This document shows positions 42,145-50,334 of a stretch of DNA of 64,000 nucleotides, piece after piece. Numbering within the stretch: the first letter of the stretch is position 1; every line of letters begins with the position of its first letter. Below the pieces are notes generated by a model that saw only the letters and a list, made by a program, of their open reading frames with translations, ran no database searches and was not told where the DNA came from. Location of the stretch: contig NZ_FCOU01000012.1 of NCBI RefSeq assembly GCF_900046475.1, positions 131,924 through 195,923 of the forward strand, read 5' to 3'. Source of the stretch: Collinsella ihumii (GTDB lineage Bacteria > Actinomycetota > Coriobacteriia > Coriobacteriales > Coriobacteriaceae). A program made the position numbers and the translations under genes.

Positions 42145-42495
42145 ATGGCACGCACGCCCATCGCCCAGATGTCGTTTACCAAGATCTATCCGCTGCTGGT
42201 GCAGAAGGCAGAACGCAAGGGACGCACGCGCGAAGAAGTCGATACCGTCACCTGCTGGCTCACCGGCTACGACCAGGCGGGGCTTGCACGACAGCTCGAA
42301 CGCGACCTGACCTACGCGGATTTTTTCAACGAGGCGCCCGCGCTCAACCCGCATCGCACGCTCATCACCGGCAAGATCTGCGGCGTCGACGTGACGGCCA
42401 TCGAGGATCCGATCGAGCAGAACGCCCGCTACCTCGATAAGCTTGTGGACGAGCTGGCAAGTGGGCGCGCCATAGAGAAGATTCTGCGCGCGTAA
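42145..42495 (+). CDS. DUF2200 family protein
   Basis: 116 residues covering the whole family length. Characteristic segments are MSFTKIYPLLVQKAERKGRTREEVDTVTCWLTGY, DLTYADFFNEAPALNPHRTLITGKICGVDVTAIEDPIEQNARYLDKLVDELASGR. These are small cytoplasmic proteins of unknown function. The start ATG follows GGAGCG. A CATAATGGG motif lies about 40 bases upstream and may be the promoter. Confidence 0.92.
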   Translation: MARTPIAQMSFTKIYPLLVQKAERKGRTREEVDTVTCWLTGYDQAGLARQLERDLTYADFFNEAPALNPHRTLITGKICGVDVTAIEDPIEQNARYLDKLVDELASGRAIEKILRA

Positions 42496-42528
42496 GGAAG
42501 GCTGCAGCCCGGGAGGCTCTCTCGCGGC

Positions 42529-42954
42529 CTACAGCGAATTCGGGCCCGCCTTCGCCGAGGCGCGACTCACGGTGCGGACGACGAACCTGCCGCCCGCCCG
42601 GGCCGCCGTGCCAAGACCGTGCACCGCTGCCCTCCCCGCCTTGCGGGCGATCTTCGCCGCCTGCTGCTTTGCCGCGACGCCCACCTTATGCGCTGCTTGG
42701 TCCAGACGCTCTTCGATCTTGGTCGCCGCGCGACCGGAGAACGTCCGTTGCCCGCGGCTGATGAGCGCCGCCCCGCCCGCGATGGCCGCCACGCCGGGGC
42801 CGGGCAGGATGCACATGGGCACGCCCGCAACCGCAAGGACCGTGCCCGCAACCATCTGCGCGGCACCCTTGGCCTTTGCACCGCGGGACACCTCGGACGC
42901 TGCGGGCTTCTTGCGATCTGCAGGCGGCTGAACGCCGCACTTGGCTTTCTTCAT
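42529..42954 (-). CDS. Basic membrane-associated hypothetical protein
   Basis: 141 residues. A Lys/Ala/Arg-rich protein with one hydrophobic segment (MVAGTVLAVAGVPMCILPGPGVAAIAGGAALIS) containing the PGPGxA turn of PGPGW-type membrane proteins, then a basic amphipathic C-terminal half. Function unknown. A 34-base gap separates it from the convergent DUF2200 gene. RBS before the ATG is weak. Confidence 0.6.
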   Translation of the reverse strand: MKKAKCGVQPPADRKKPAASEVSRGAKAKGAAQMVAGTVLAVAGVPMCILPGPGVAAIAGGAALISRGQRTFSGRAATKIEERLDQAAHKVGVAAKQQAAKIARKAGRAAVHGLGTAARAGGRFVVRTVSRASAKAGPNSL

Positions 42955-43029
42955 GGAGTATCAATCCTCAATTCGACAACGAACTCATCGGTCCTCGTCG
43001 TGCCGTATACCCCGCGCCCGGCTTGCGCG

Positions 43030-43290
43030 ATCGCGCTTCATGAATTCCTAAGGAAGCTCCGAGTCATTCATGAACGAACGGGGGTCTTTTCGGCGTTTGC
43101 GCAGGAATCGCCTTTTGACGTCCCCGCTTATTCATGAACCCCTGTTAGACCCCGCGGATACGGGGCCCCTTCGCGTTCATGAAATAGCGTGGGGCGGCGA
43201 CGAGCGGCGGGAAGCTTCCGTTCCGGCTCGCAGGGACCGCAGGGGCCGCCGGATGGGTTGAAACGAACCCGTCCCCAAGCAACCCATGAA
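43030..43290. repeat. Long repeat element R, copy A, with tail repeat
   Basis: From about 43131 it reads GATACGGGGCCCC, then CGCGTTCATGAAATAGCG, CGGCGACGAGCGGCGGG and CTTCCGTTCCGGCTCGC, ending in GGATGGGTTGAAACG... Related copies are at 51842-51990 (inverted) and 56745-56922. Ahead of it TTCATGAA recurs at about 43038, 43068 and 43131. This explains most of the 354-base gap. Confidence 0.8.
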
Positions 43291-43309
43291 AAAGCCGACC
43301 GATGCACGC

Positions 43310-43786
43310 CTAGTCGGAGAGCACCGGAATCCGGCGCAGCAGGCGCATGACGGCGCGCACCTCGGGCCCCGCCACGAACAGCTGCCACAGGAGCGCCATG
43401 GGAAAGTTCATCGCCACGGTCTGAATCCACGTCGCCACGAGCTCGCCCGCAGGCGGCTGCTTGAACGCGAGCGTCGCCACCAGGCTCATCATCGGGCACA
43501 TGCTCCAACAGGTGAACGCCCCCATGAACACGGTGACGAGCAGCGCAGGCACCTTCGTGGGGTCGAGGAGCCTGAACGTGAGACGGTGCGCGATGCGCCC
43601 GCCGACAAGCGTCTCGAGCACGATCACCGCGACCATGAGCGGCACGATGTCGGCAAACGGCGCGAAAAGCAGCTCCGTCTTGAGCCCGCCGTATATGAGC
43701 GCCTGGTTGTACAGCTCCATCCCGTAGACCATCGCGAATGCCATAAGCAGGGAGAACACGATGCGCTGGGCTTTTGTTTTGGGCAT
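43310..43786 (-). CDS. DUF2798 family membrane protein
   Basis: 158 residues with four membrane segments, two DUF2798-like repeats: MAFAMVYGMELYNQALIYGG and LLVTVFMGAFTCWSMCPMMSLVATLAF. RBS GGAGG precedes the ATG at 43786. Function unknown; members are common small inner-membrane proteins in Firmicutes and Actinobacteria. Confidence 0.82.
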   Translation of the reverse strand: MPKTKAQRIVFSLLMAFAMVYGMELYNQALIYGGLKTELLFAPFADIVPLMVAVIVLETLVGGRIAHRLTFRLLDPTKVPALLVTVFMGAFTCWSMCPMMSLVATLAFKQPPAGELVATWIQTVAMNFPMALLWQLFVAGPEVRAVMRLLRRIPVLSD

Positions 43787-43827
43787 GGTTCGCCTCCATT
43801 GCGCCCAGCCCTCATGTCCGCACGGCA

Positions 43828-43871
43828 CGCGCTGCGGGAGGGCAACTGGACTTATGCCTTCCCGCAGCGCG
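43828..43871. repeat. Palindrome upstream of the DUF2798 gene
   Basis: CGCGCTGCGGGA-G-GGC (43828-43843) pairs with GCC-T-TCCCGCAGCGCG (43856-43871) with one mismatch and a 12-nt loop. Confidence 0.7.
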
Positions 43872-43921
43872 TTGCGCCACACATGCTAGCACGGCCCAGA
43901 CCGCAGCTCTCAGAAACACCA

Positions 43922-44665
43922 TCAAACGCCGAGCAGCTCGTGCAGCAGGCGCTCGCGGCCGTTGATGAACATCTCGGTCACCTGATAGCTGTCGGTCTCC
44001 TCGTAGGCCACCTCGTGCAGGCGCCCGCCGTCGAACGACACGATCTGCGCGCCCGGAAGCCCGAGCAGGATCGGAGAGTGCGTCGCCACGATGAGCTGGC
44101 TGCCGTGAAGCGCCAGCTGGTACATCTCGTAGAGCAGCGTGAGCTGGCGGGAGGGCGACAGCGCCGCTTCCGGCTCGTCGAGGAAGTACAGACCGTTTTC
44201 CTTTGCGCGATCCTGGATGAAGCCGAGAAACGCCTCGCCATGCGACATCTGGTGCAGCAGCTCAAGTGCGCCGGTCGCCGGATTCGTGTAGGTCATCCCC
44301 GCATACGATTCGGCGGCGGTCGCCACGTTGTAGAAGCTCTCCGCCCGCAGGAAGAACGTGCTCCAGGGGCGCAGCAGGCCGCGGCCCATCTCGATGCCCT
44401 CGTGCAGCGATGAGTGCGAATCCCGCGTGGAGAACGCGTAGTTGGCCGTGCCGCTCTCCGGGTTGAGACCGTAGGCGACCGCCATGGCCTCGAGCAGCGT
44501 CGACTTTCCCGACCCGTTCTCGCCGACGAAAAACGTCACGCTCCCGGCGAGCTCCAGCGGCTCGAAACCCAGACGGGCGAGCGCGGGGATGCCGCGCAGG
44601 TACGCATCGCCCGGCACAAGCTCCCAACGGATGGCGACGGACTTGATGAACGGCGCGCTTCCCAT
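43922..44665 (-). CDS. AAA family ATPase (COG3910-like)
   Basis: 247 residues from the ATG at 44665 with GGGGGA upstream. Walker A GENGSGKSTLLEAMA (residues about 48-62), Walker B GLYFLDEPEAALSPSRQ and a D/H-loop LIVATHSPILLGLPGA. It is the standalone ABC-type ATPase class found in many bacteria with no known partner. It lies 22 bases downstream of queH on the same strand. Function unknown. Confidence 0.9.
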   Translation of the reverse strand: MGSAPFIKSVAIRWELVPGDAYLRGIPALARLGFEPLELAGSVTFFVGENGSGKSTLLEAMAVAYGLNPESGTANYAFSTRDSHSSLHEGIEMGRGLLRPWSTFFLRAESFYNVATAAESYAGMTYTNPATGALELLHQMSHGEAFLGFIQDRAKENGLYFLDEPEAALSPSRQLTLLYEMYQLALHGSQLIVATHSPILLGLPGAQIVSFDGGRLHEVAYEETDSYQVTEMFINGRERLLHELLGV

Positions 44666-44687
44666 CGTTTCCCCCGGCATCCGGGCA

Positions 44688-45272
44688 TCACGCATGGAGC
44701 TTCGCGGCCTTGCGCTCGTCGCGCAGCCGGATGCGGTCGAGCGCCGCCTCGGCGGCCGAGAACCGGCAGCCGCAGTAGTTCTGCCGGTACATCCCGAGCT
44801 CGCGCGAGCGGCGCGTGGCCTCCGGGTACCAGGGGCGAAAATCACGGATGACCGGCGTGAGACCGTGCGCGCCCGCCAGGCGCGTCAAGACGTCGTTGCA
44901 GGTCTCAAACAGCTGGTAAGGCGACACCGCGAGCGTTGTTGCGATATGGTCGAAACCCTCGTCGCAGGCTACGCGCACCGCTTCGGCAAGCCGCAGGCCG
45001 TAGCAGGCGCGGCATCGGCGCTCGCGATCGCGTGCCCCGATGGGCGCCACCCCGCGTTCCCACGCGTCATAGTCCTCGCGCGCCTCGATGAGCGGGATGT
45101 CGTTCGCGGCGGTCCAACGACGCAGCTCCTCCAAGCGGCGATCGTGTTCGTCTGCCGGCTGGATATTCGGATTCGTCCAGCAGATCGTGGGCTCGAAACC
45201 TTCCTCTACCAGCAAGCGAACCGGCTCGAGCGAACACGGGGCGCAGCAGGCGTGCAGCAAAAGCCGTGTCAT
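44688..45272 (-). CDS. queH: Epoxyqueuosine reductase QueH
   Basis: 194 residues, the DUF208 family. The cysteine pattern is complete: LHACCAPCS at the N-terminus, CRACYG in the middle, and CGCRFSAAE near the C-terminus; these bind a [4Fe-4S] cluster and an iron. It reduces epoxyqueuosine to queuosine in tRNA, complementing QueA encoded at 11.3 kb. The ATG overlaps the DUF3267 stop (ATGA) and follows GGGGAGG. Confidence 0.93.
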   Translation of the reverse strand: MTRLLLHACCAPCSLEPVRLLVEEGFEPTICWTNPNIQPADEHDRRLEELRRWTAANDIPLIEAREDYDAWERGVAPIGARDRERRCRACYGLRLAEAVRVACDEGFDHIATTLAVSPYQLFETCNDVLTRLAGAHGLTPVIRDFRPWYPEATRRSRELGMYRQNYCGCRFSAAEAALDRIRLRDERKAAKLHA

Positions 45273-45907
45273 AGGTCCTCCCCACGCGCCTGATCGGGCT
45301 CTCCGTCGCCGAGAAACTCGACGCCCCAGTCGCGGTCGATGCAGTGCGTGATGCGCGCGTCGGCGAGCATCGCGGCGACGTAGCCCCAGTCGCCCGTGCA
45401 TCCGGACAGATGCAGCACGGCCACGATGTAGGCCAGCACCGGCCAACCGCTCACGACGCCGAGCGCCAAGAGCAGCAGCGTCACCGCAAACGTCGGCGCG
45501 AGCGCGATAGCCAGGTACTGCCCGCGCGTGTAGACGACATCCTCGGCGCAGGCATAGAGCATGCCCGCCTTCCAGTTCGCCCCGAACGTGATCTTGGTGC
45601 CGGCGGGGGCGAACGCCTTGAAGAAGATGGCGTGGACGAGCTCGTGGACGGCAAGCGAGGCGAAGCATCCGACGGCTCCGGCGGCAAACCACCAGAACGT
45701 CGGGGGCAGGACCGGGAAGCGCGGGTCCTCTCCCTTGAGAACGGAGGCGAGCTCGCTGCCCGGCAGGCCCAGCATGTCCGGCGCGCCCGAGACGAACCAT
45801 GCGACGCCCGCAATCGCGCCGACGACCAGCGTCGCCGCCGTCATGCGCATCATGCGCGCTAAAAACGCCTTGTCTTCAAAGGTGTGTATGCAGGCAATCC
45901 TCTTCAT
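45269..45907 (-). CDS. DUF3267 putative zinc metalloprotease
   Basis: 212 residues, four membrane segments. The zinc motif HELVH lies in VHELVHAIFFKAF, with a downstream Asp/Asn region of DUF3267 (FGANWKAGMLYACAEDVVYTRGQYLAIALAPTF). The arrangement is that of intramembrane or membrane-embedded metalloproteases. The stop overlaps the queH start (ATGA). The RBS is weak, so the start is uncertain. Confidence 0.85.
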   Translation of the reverse strand: MKRIACIHTFEDKAFLARMMRMTAATLVVGAIAGVAWFVSGAPDMLGLPGSELASVLKGEDPRFPVLPPTFWWFAAGAVGCFASLAVHELVHAIFFKAFAPAGTKITFGANWKAGMLYACAEDVVYTRGQYLAIALAPTFAVTLLLLALGVVSGWPVLAYIVAVLHLSGCTGDWGYVAAMLADARITHCIDRDWGVEFLGDGEPDQARGEDL

Positions 45908-46117
45908 GCCCTGAGGATACCACGGAGCGCAGGGCGCCGTCCCCCGCGCGGGAAACCGGGGGCGCGGCGTTCTCATGCGCTCGCCCGCCCTGACGTCCCC
46001 CGAGCGCGAACGCGGGCCCAAGCCGCGACGGGCCACGGGCGGGCAGCGGGGCGGCGGGCCGCTCTCTGTCGTTTTTTACGGATTGCCGCCGCAACCTGCA
46101 CGCCCTTGGCCTTGTGC

Positions 46118-46123
46118 GATAAT
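46118..46123 (+). promoter_or_regulatory. Candidate -10 element of the MetRS-like gene
   Basis: TGCGATAATGGG about 45 bases before the ATG. Similar GAYAATGGG motifs precede the GNAT at 30.9 kb, DUF2200 and the HD gene. No matching -35 is evident. Confidence 0.35.
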
Positions 46124-46168
46124 GGGTCCCCGTATGCACATCGATTCAACACGCACTGAGGAGCCCGC

Positions 46169-48232
46169 ATGGCACACAAGCTCAGCAAAGATAGCCGCCC
46201 GTCATGGCCACATCGCGCCATCGTCACCGCAGGCATGCCGTATGGCAACAAAAACTTGCACTTCGGACACGTCGGCGGCGTGTTCATCCCGGCCGATTTC
46301 TTCGCGCGTTTCCTGCGCGACCGCCTGGGCAAGCAGAATGTGATCTTCGTCTCGGGCACCGACTGCTACGGCTCCCCCATTATGGAAGGCCATCGCAAGC
46401 TGCTCGAGTCCTGCGGCACCGATTGCACGCTCACCGACTACGTGCAGGCCAACCACGACCTGCAGCAATCCGCGATCGATGGCTTCGAGATCAAGCTCGA
46501 CCTGTTCGGCGGATCCGCCCTTCCGCCCGCTGCCCCCATCCACAACCAGACGACGGCGGAGATCATCGAGCGCCTGAATGAGCGCGGCGTGCTCCACAAG
46601 CGTGCGACCAAGCAGTTCTACGATGCCAAAGCGGGCCAGTTCTTAAACGGCCGCCAGGTCATCGGTCGCTGCCCCATCCAGGGCTGCAAGTCCGAGAAGG
46701 CCTATGCCGACGAGTGCGACCTCGGCCATCAGTACGAGCCCGAGGAGCTCATCGCACCCAAATCCGCCCTCACCGGCGAGACCCCAGAACTCCGTCCGGT
46801 CGACAACATCTACTTCGATCTGCCCGCCTACCTCGACTTCTTGAAGGACTACACCGCGAAGCTCGAAGCGGACGAGACGGTGCGCCCCGTAGTATCCAAG
46901 ACCATGGAAGAATGGTTGCTTCCTGCGCAGATCTACATCCAGAACAAGTTCCGCGAGGCATTCGACGCCATCGAGGACCAGCTGCCCGCCCACACCGTCA
47001 CCGAGCCCGAGGGCAACAAAAGCTCGTTTACCGTCACGTTCCCCAGCTGGGAGGAGCGCGACGCGGCGCACGAGGTGCTCTCCGCAGGAGGGGTGCGCTT
47101 CCGCTCCGGCAAGGCGCTCGTCCCCTTCCGCATCACCGGCAACATCGAATGGGGCGTGCCCGTGCCCGACGAGTGCGGCTGCTCCGGCCTCACCTGCTGG
47201 GTGTGGCCCGAGAGCCTCTGGGCGCCCATCAGCTTCACCCGCACCGTGCTGGCCGAGGCCGAGCGCGCAGGCCGCGCGGACCGCTACGCGAGCCTCGACT
47301 GGCACGACTGGTGGTGCAGCGAGGACGCGCACGCCTACCAGTTCATCGGCCAGGACAACATCTACTTCTACGGCATCGCGCAGACGGCCCTGTGGGAGGC
47401 GCTCGGCTGCCACATGCAGCAGAGCACGCTCGTGGCCAACTACCACGTGCTCTACATGGGCAAGAAGGCGAGCTCCAGCTCCCAGACCCCGCCCCCGCCC
47501 GCCGCTGAGCTGCTGGAGCACTACACCGCCGAGCAGCTGCGCGCGCACTTCCTGTCGCTCGGCCTCGGCGAGAAGCCCGTCTCGTTCAGCCCCAAGGCCT
47601 ACGACACGCGCGAGACCGGCAAGAACGCCGACGGCACGCCGCTGCTCGCACGCGACGACAAGCGCGTCATCGACCCCGTCCTGAAGGAGGGCGCGCTGCT
47701 CACCGGCGTGTTCAACCGCCTGGCGCGCTCCTGCTTCTACGGCGTGGCCGAGAAGGAGGGCGACGAGGCGGGCCACCGCTGCGGCTGCATCCCCGCAGGC
47801 ACCCCCGACGCCGGCGTCATCGAGGCATCCGAGCAGGCTGTCCTCGCCTTCGAGCAGGCCATGCACACCTTTGAGTTCCACCACGCCCTCACCGTGTGCG
47901 ACGGCTACCTGCGCGCCGCGAACAAGCGCTGGAGCGACGCGAGCAAGGCCGCCAAGAACGCCGAGGACGACGCCGCGATGAAGCAGGCGCTCGTGAACGC
48001 CTTCCACGAGCTGCGCGTCGCCACGGTTCTCATGCACGGCATCGTGCCGGTCGGCTGCGAGCTCATCTGCGAGCACTTCGCCATCGACCCCGACACGTTC
48101 TTCTCGTGGGATCGCATCTTCGACACCTGCGACGGGCTCGTGGCGAGCCTGGGCGAGAAGCCCGGCGAGCACAAGGTGGTCCCGCTGCCGCCGCGCTTCG
48201 ATTTCTTCGAGAAGCATCCGAGCCAGAACTAG
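46169..48232 (+). CDS. Methionyl-tRNA synthetase-like class I tRNA ligase
   Basis: 687 residues. HIGH is HFGHVGG (about 31-37), with GMPYGNKNLHFGHVGG and VSGTDCYGSP as in MetRS. The KMSKS position reads GKKASSSS, which is degenerate and followed by a TPPPP insertion. The editing-like insertion between about 250 and 330 is long. These class I ligase-like proteins exist beside the normal MetRS in Coriobacteriia and may be paralogues with altered function. Whether this is the main MetRS or a second one cannot be told from this window. Confidence 0.75.
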   Translation: MAHKLSKDSRPSWPHRAIVTAGMPYGNKNLHFGHVGGVFIPADFFARFLRDRLGKQNVIFVSGTDCYGSPIMEGHRKLLESCGTDCTLTDYVQANHDLQQSAIDGFEIKLDLFGGSALPPAAPIHNQTTAEIIERLNERGVLHKRATKQFYDAKAGQFLNGRQVIGRCPIQGCKSEKAYADECDLGHQYEPEELIAPKSALTGETPELRPVDNIYFDLPAYLDFLKDYTAKLEADETVRPVVSKTMEEWLLPAQIYIQNKFREAFDAIEDQLPAHTVTEPEGNKSSFTVTFPSWEERDAAHEVLSAGGVRFRSGKALVPFRITGNIEWGVPVPDECGCSGLTCWVWPESLWAPISFTRTVLAEAERAGRADRYASLDWHDWWCSEDAHAYQFIGQDNIYFYGIAQTALWEALGCHMQQSTLVANYHVLYMGKKASSSSQTPPPPAAELLEHYTAEQLRAHFLSLGLGEKPVSFSPKAYDTRETGKNADGTPLLARDDKRVIDPVLKEGALLTGVFNRLARSCFYGVAEKEGDEAGHRCGCIPAGTPDAGVIEASEQAVLAFEQAMHTFEFHHALTVCDGYLRAANKRWSDASKAAKNAEDDAAMKQALVNAFHELRVATVLMHGIVPVGCELICEHFAIDPDTFFSWDRIFDTCDGLVASLGEKPGEHKVVPLPPRFDFFEKHPSQN

Positions 48233-48233
48233 A

Positions 48234-48268
48234 ATGGGTCATTTGGGGACGGGTTCGTTCCAACCCAT
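48234..48268. repeat. GGGGACGGGTTCGTTCCAACCC short repeat
   Basis: One copy between convergent genes, with ATGGGTC and AACCCAT outer arms. Confidence 0.8.
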
Positions 48269-48278
48269 CAAAGGAAGC

Positions 48279-49103
48279 TCAGCGGGCGATAAGCAGCTCC
48301 GCGTCCACGGTGACCGAGTGCACCCGGTCGCGCGGTAGTTCCGCGGTGTCCACGCCGAACAGCAGCGGCGTCATGCGCAGCAGGTCGTCTACCTGGTCAG
48401 GTGCCACATCAAAGGTGGCACGGGTGCGCAGGCGCCGCTCGAGAGCCATATGCCGCTCCAGATGCTCGACGACCCGCCGGTTCGAGTGGCTCGCATGGCG
48501 CAGGCGCTCCCCCGCGAGCTCGCGCAGCTCGACGAGATGGTCCGGGCCGGGCACGACCTTGACGAGCCACCCGCCCTCGGCAAGTACCCGCGTGAACTCA
48601 GCGTAGTTCGCCGGCGTGAAGATATTCAGGACGCACCCTACCGCACCGTCGCGCACCGGCAGGTTCGCCACGTCGGAGACGAGCCAGCACACGCCGTTGC
48701 CCCCGCGCGCGGCGCGCACGATCGCATCACGAGAGTTGTCGAGCCCGATTACGGGAACGTCCAACGTCTCGGCCAAGGCCTTCGCGTAATAGCCCTCTCC
48801 GCAGCCCGCATCGAGCACCGGGCCCGCAAGCTTTGCGCCGTCGAGCGCATCGAGCAGAGCATCGAGCACATGGCGGTAGAACCCCGCCTTGAGAATATGC
48901 GACCGCGCCTCGAAAAAACCGGCGTCATAATCGTCGTGCACCGCGCGTCGCAACAGGTTGACGTACCCCTTGGCGGCGATGTCGAAGCCATGACCGCGCC
49001 CGCAGCGCAGGCTCGCCCCCTGCAGGGTCATCTCCGCGCCGCACAGCGGGCAGCGCAGCGCATCGGCGATACGGGCGAACTTCTCGATACGTGCGGGATT
49101 CAT
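48279..49103 (-). CDS. RlmA-like 23S rRNA (guanine) methyltransferase
   Basis: 274 residues from the ATG at 49103. The N-terminal zinc ribbon has CPLCGAEM...LRCGRGHGFDIAAKGYVNLL, the hallmark of RlmA proteins, followed by motif I VLDAGCGEGYYAK and a DNPP-like post-motif (NIFTPANYAEF). It methylates G745/G748-type positions and can alter resistance to macrolides. The start overlaps the stop of the preceding 48-codon ORF (ATGA), so the two are translated together. Confidence 0.9.
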   Translation of the reverse strand: MNPARIEKFARIADALRCPLCGAEMTLQGASLRCGRGHGFDIAAKGYVNLLRRAVHDDYDAGFFEARSHILKAGFYRHVLDALLDALDGAKLAGPVLDAGCGEGYYAKALAETLDVPVIGLDNSRDAIVRAARGGNGVCWLVSDVANLPVRDGAVGCVLNIFTPANYAEFTRVLAEGGWLVKVVPGPDHLVELRELAGERLRHASHSNRRVVEHLERHMALERRLRTRATFDVAPDQVDDLLRMTPLLFGVDTAELPRDRVHSVTVDAELLIAR

Positions 49104-49246
49104 CGCCTGCACCAGCTCTCGAACGCGATGCGCGTGAGGCCAGCAAGGCAGCGGCTGCACTTGCCGCCCACGCGGTCGGCTACAGGGCGGGCACCGTGCG
49201 CGTCCTCATTGAAACGCGCCGGGCGTATCGTCAGCGCATCGGCCAT
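49100..49246 (-). CDS. 48-residue CxxC small protein coupled to RlmA-like gene
   Basis: The ORF at 49246-49100 begins MADALTIRPARFNEDAHGAR and ends IAFESWCRR. It contains GGKCSRCLAGL, a CxxC, and a further Cys near the C-terminus. GGAGG lies 8 bases before the ATG, and the stop overlaps the methyltransferase start. It could be a small zinc-binding protein. No family recognised. Confidence 0.7.
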   Translation of the reverse strand: MADALTIRPARFNEDAHGARPVADRVGGKCSRCLAGLTRIAFESWCRR

Positions 49247-49286
49247 ATCGGGAACCTCCATCTGCACAGGGAGCGATAACGTCAAG

Positions 49287-49312
49287 ACCCCGGCGTCAGC
49301 GGGCGCCGGGGT
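49287..49312 (-). terminator. Terminator of the flavin/ferredoxin gene
   Basis: ACCCCGGCG and CGCCGGGGT (49287-49295, 49304-49312) form a 9-bp stem, downstream of the flavoprotein stop. Confidence 0.55.
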
Positions 49313-49483
49313 GGGACAGATTATGGCACGCACGACACGTCACCCGCGTATCGGCGCGCATGTATCGGCGCTCATTCCAAGAAGTGCACAAAAGGGGGAG
49401 CACGCAGGTGCCGGCAAACAGCAGGACGGGCGCCTGCTTAGCTGGCCGCTCGAAAGCGGCCCGGCGCTGCATCCGCCATCAGA

Positions 49484-50176
49484 CTAGCAGCCCTTTGACC
49501 GGACGGCTCCAGCAGGGCAGACATGGAAGCAGTTGCCGCACTCGTCGCAGCGCTCGCCGAGGATACGGTAGGCTGCACCGTCGTCGGTCGGGAATATCGC
49601 CTTGTGCGTGCACGCCTCGGCACACGCCCCGCATGCAATGCAGCGGTCCGGATCGATGCTCAAGCCCGCCGGCACGAACGAATCGCCACCGAAGGCAAAC
49701 CGCTCACGCAGGATCTTGTGGTCGCGATGGACCATGTTGAAGTCGTAATCGTAATACTCGCCATGGAAGCGATGGAGCACGAACACAACGGTCTCGGGAT
49801 ACTTGTTGATGTCGTAGACCGCCACGTTGAACAGAGGGTTGCCCGCCGCCTTCTCGTCGACCTCGGCCTGTGTGAGCTCGCGTACCTCGCCGGAGACGCG
49901 GACCATGTATCCGGGCTGGAAATGCGGCAGGTTGTCGTCATCCCACGAGCACGGCGCACCCGTCCTCTCTGCTGACACGGCGAGCACGCCGCCCTCCTTC
50001 AGCTGCCGGTAGAACGGCTTCACACGCATCGTGCGCAGGTAAAGACCCTCGTCATCATAGGCGAAGAAGTGGGCGATGCGCGCGTCGATACCGTTCTCGC
50101 CGTCGCGCGTGGCGAAACTGCAGCACCCGATAGCATTGAACAGCTCGTAGACCTCTTGCATGGTTTTCACAGTCAT
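49484..50176 (-). CDS. Pyridoxamine-phosphate-oxidase-like flavoprotein with 2[4Fe-4S] domain
   Basis: 230 residues. The N-terminal half is a PNPOx-like split-barrel FMN domain (FATRDGENGIDARIAHFFAYDDEGLYLRTM, FYRQLKEGGVLAVSAER). The C-terminal half is a ferredoxin with CIACGACAEACTHKAI and CDECGNCFHVCPAGAV. It is an anaerobe-type flavin:ferredoxin fusion of unknown substrate. Starts at 50176 (ATG) and 50170 (GTG, better spaced from GGGAG) are both possible. An IS110-family element sits in its immediate upstream region. Confidence 0.88.
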   Translation of the reverse strand: MTVKTMQEVYELFNAIGCCSFATRDGENGIDARIAHFFAYDDEGLYLRTMRVKPFYRQLKEGGVLAVSAERTGAPCSWDDDNLPHFQPGYMVRVSGEVRELTQAEVDEKAAGNPLFNVAVYDINKYPETVVFVLHRFHGEYYDYDFNMVHRDHKILRERFAFGGDSFVPAGLSIDPDRCIACGACAEACTHKAIFPTDDGAAYRILGERCDECGNCFHVCPAGAVRSKGC

Positions 50177-50202
50177 CTCTCCCTTCGTTGGGTTGGTTGA
50201 CG

Positions 50203-50215
50203 ATATGTTCATCGG
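50203..50215. repeat. Left inverted repeat of the IS110-family element
   Basis: 13 bases exactly complementary to 51828-51840. Confidence 0.85.
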
Positions 50216-50334
50216 GTGACCAGGTCGCAGCCGCCCCTGGCCGAGGGGGAAGCCCCGTCGCTCGGAGCGTGGGTTAGCATCGTCTCGTGTCAGCAAGGCG
50301 GCCGCCAGGGCCACAGAGAGAAGGGGGCTTCCCG

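Noticed and set aside
44688-45272. preQ1 riboswitch upstream of queH or queA
   Set aside because: No suitable leader: queH is coupled to the upstream gene, and nothing with a preQ1 fold was seen before queA.
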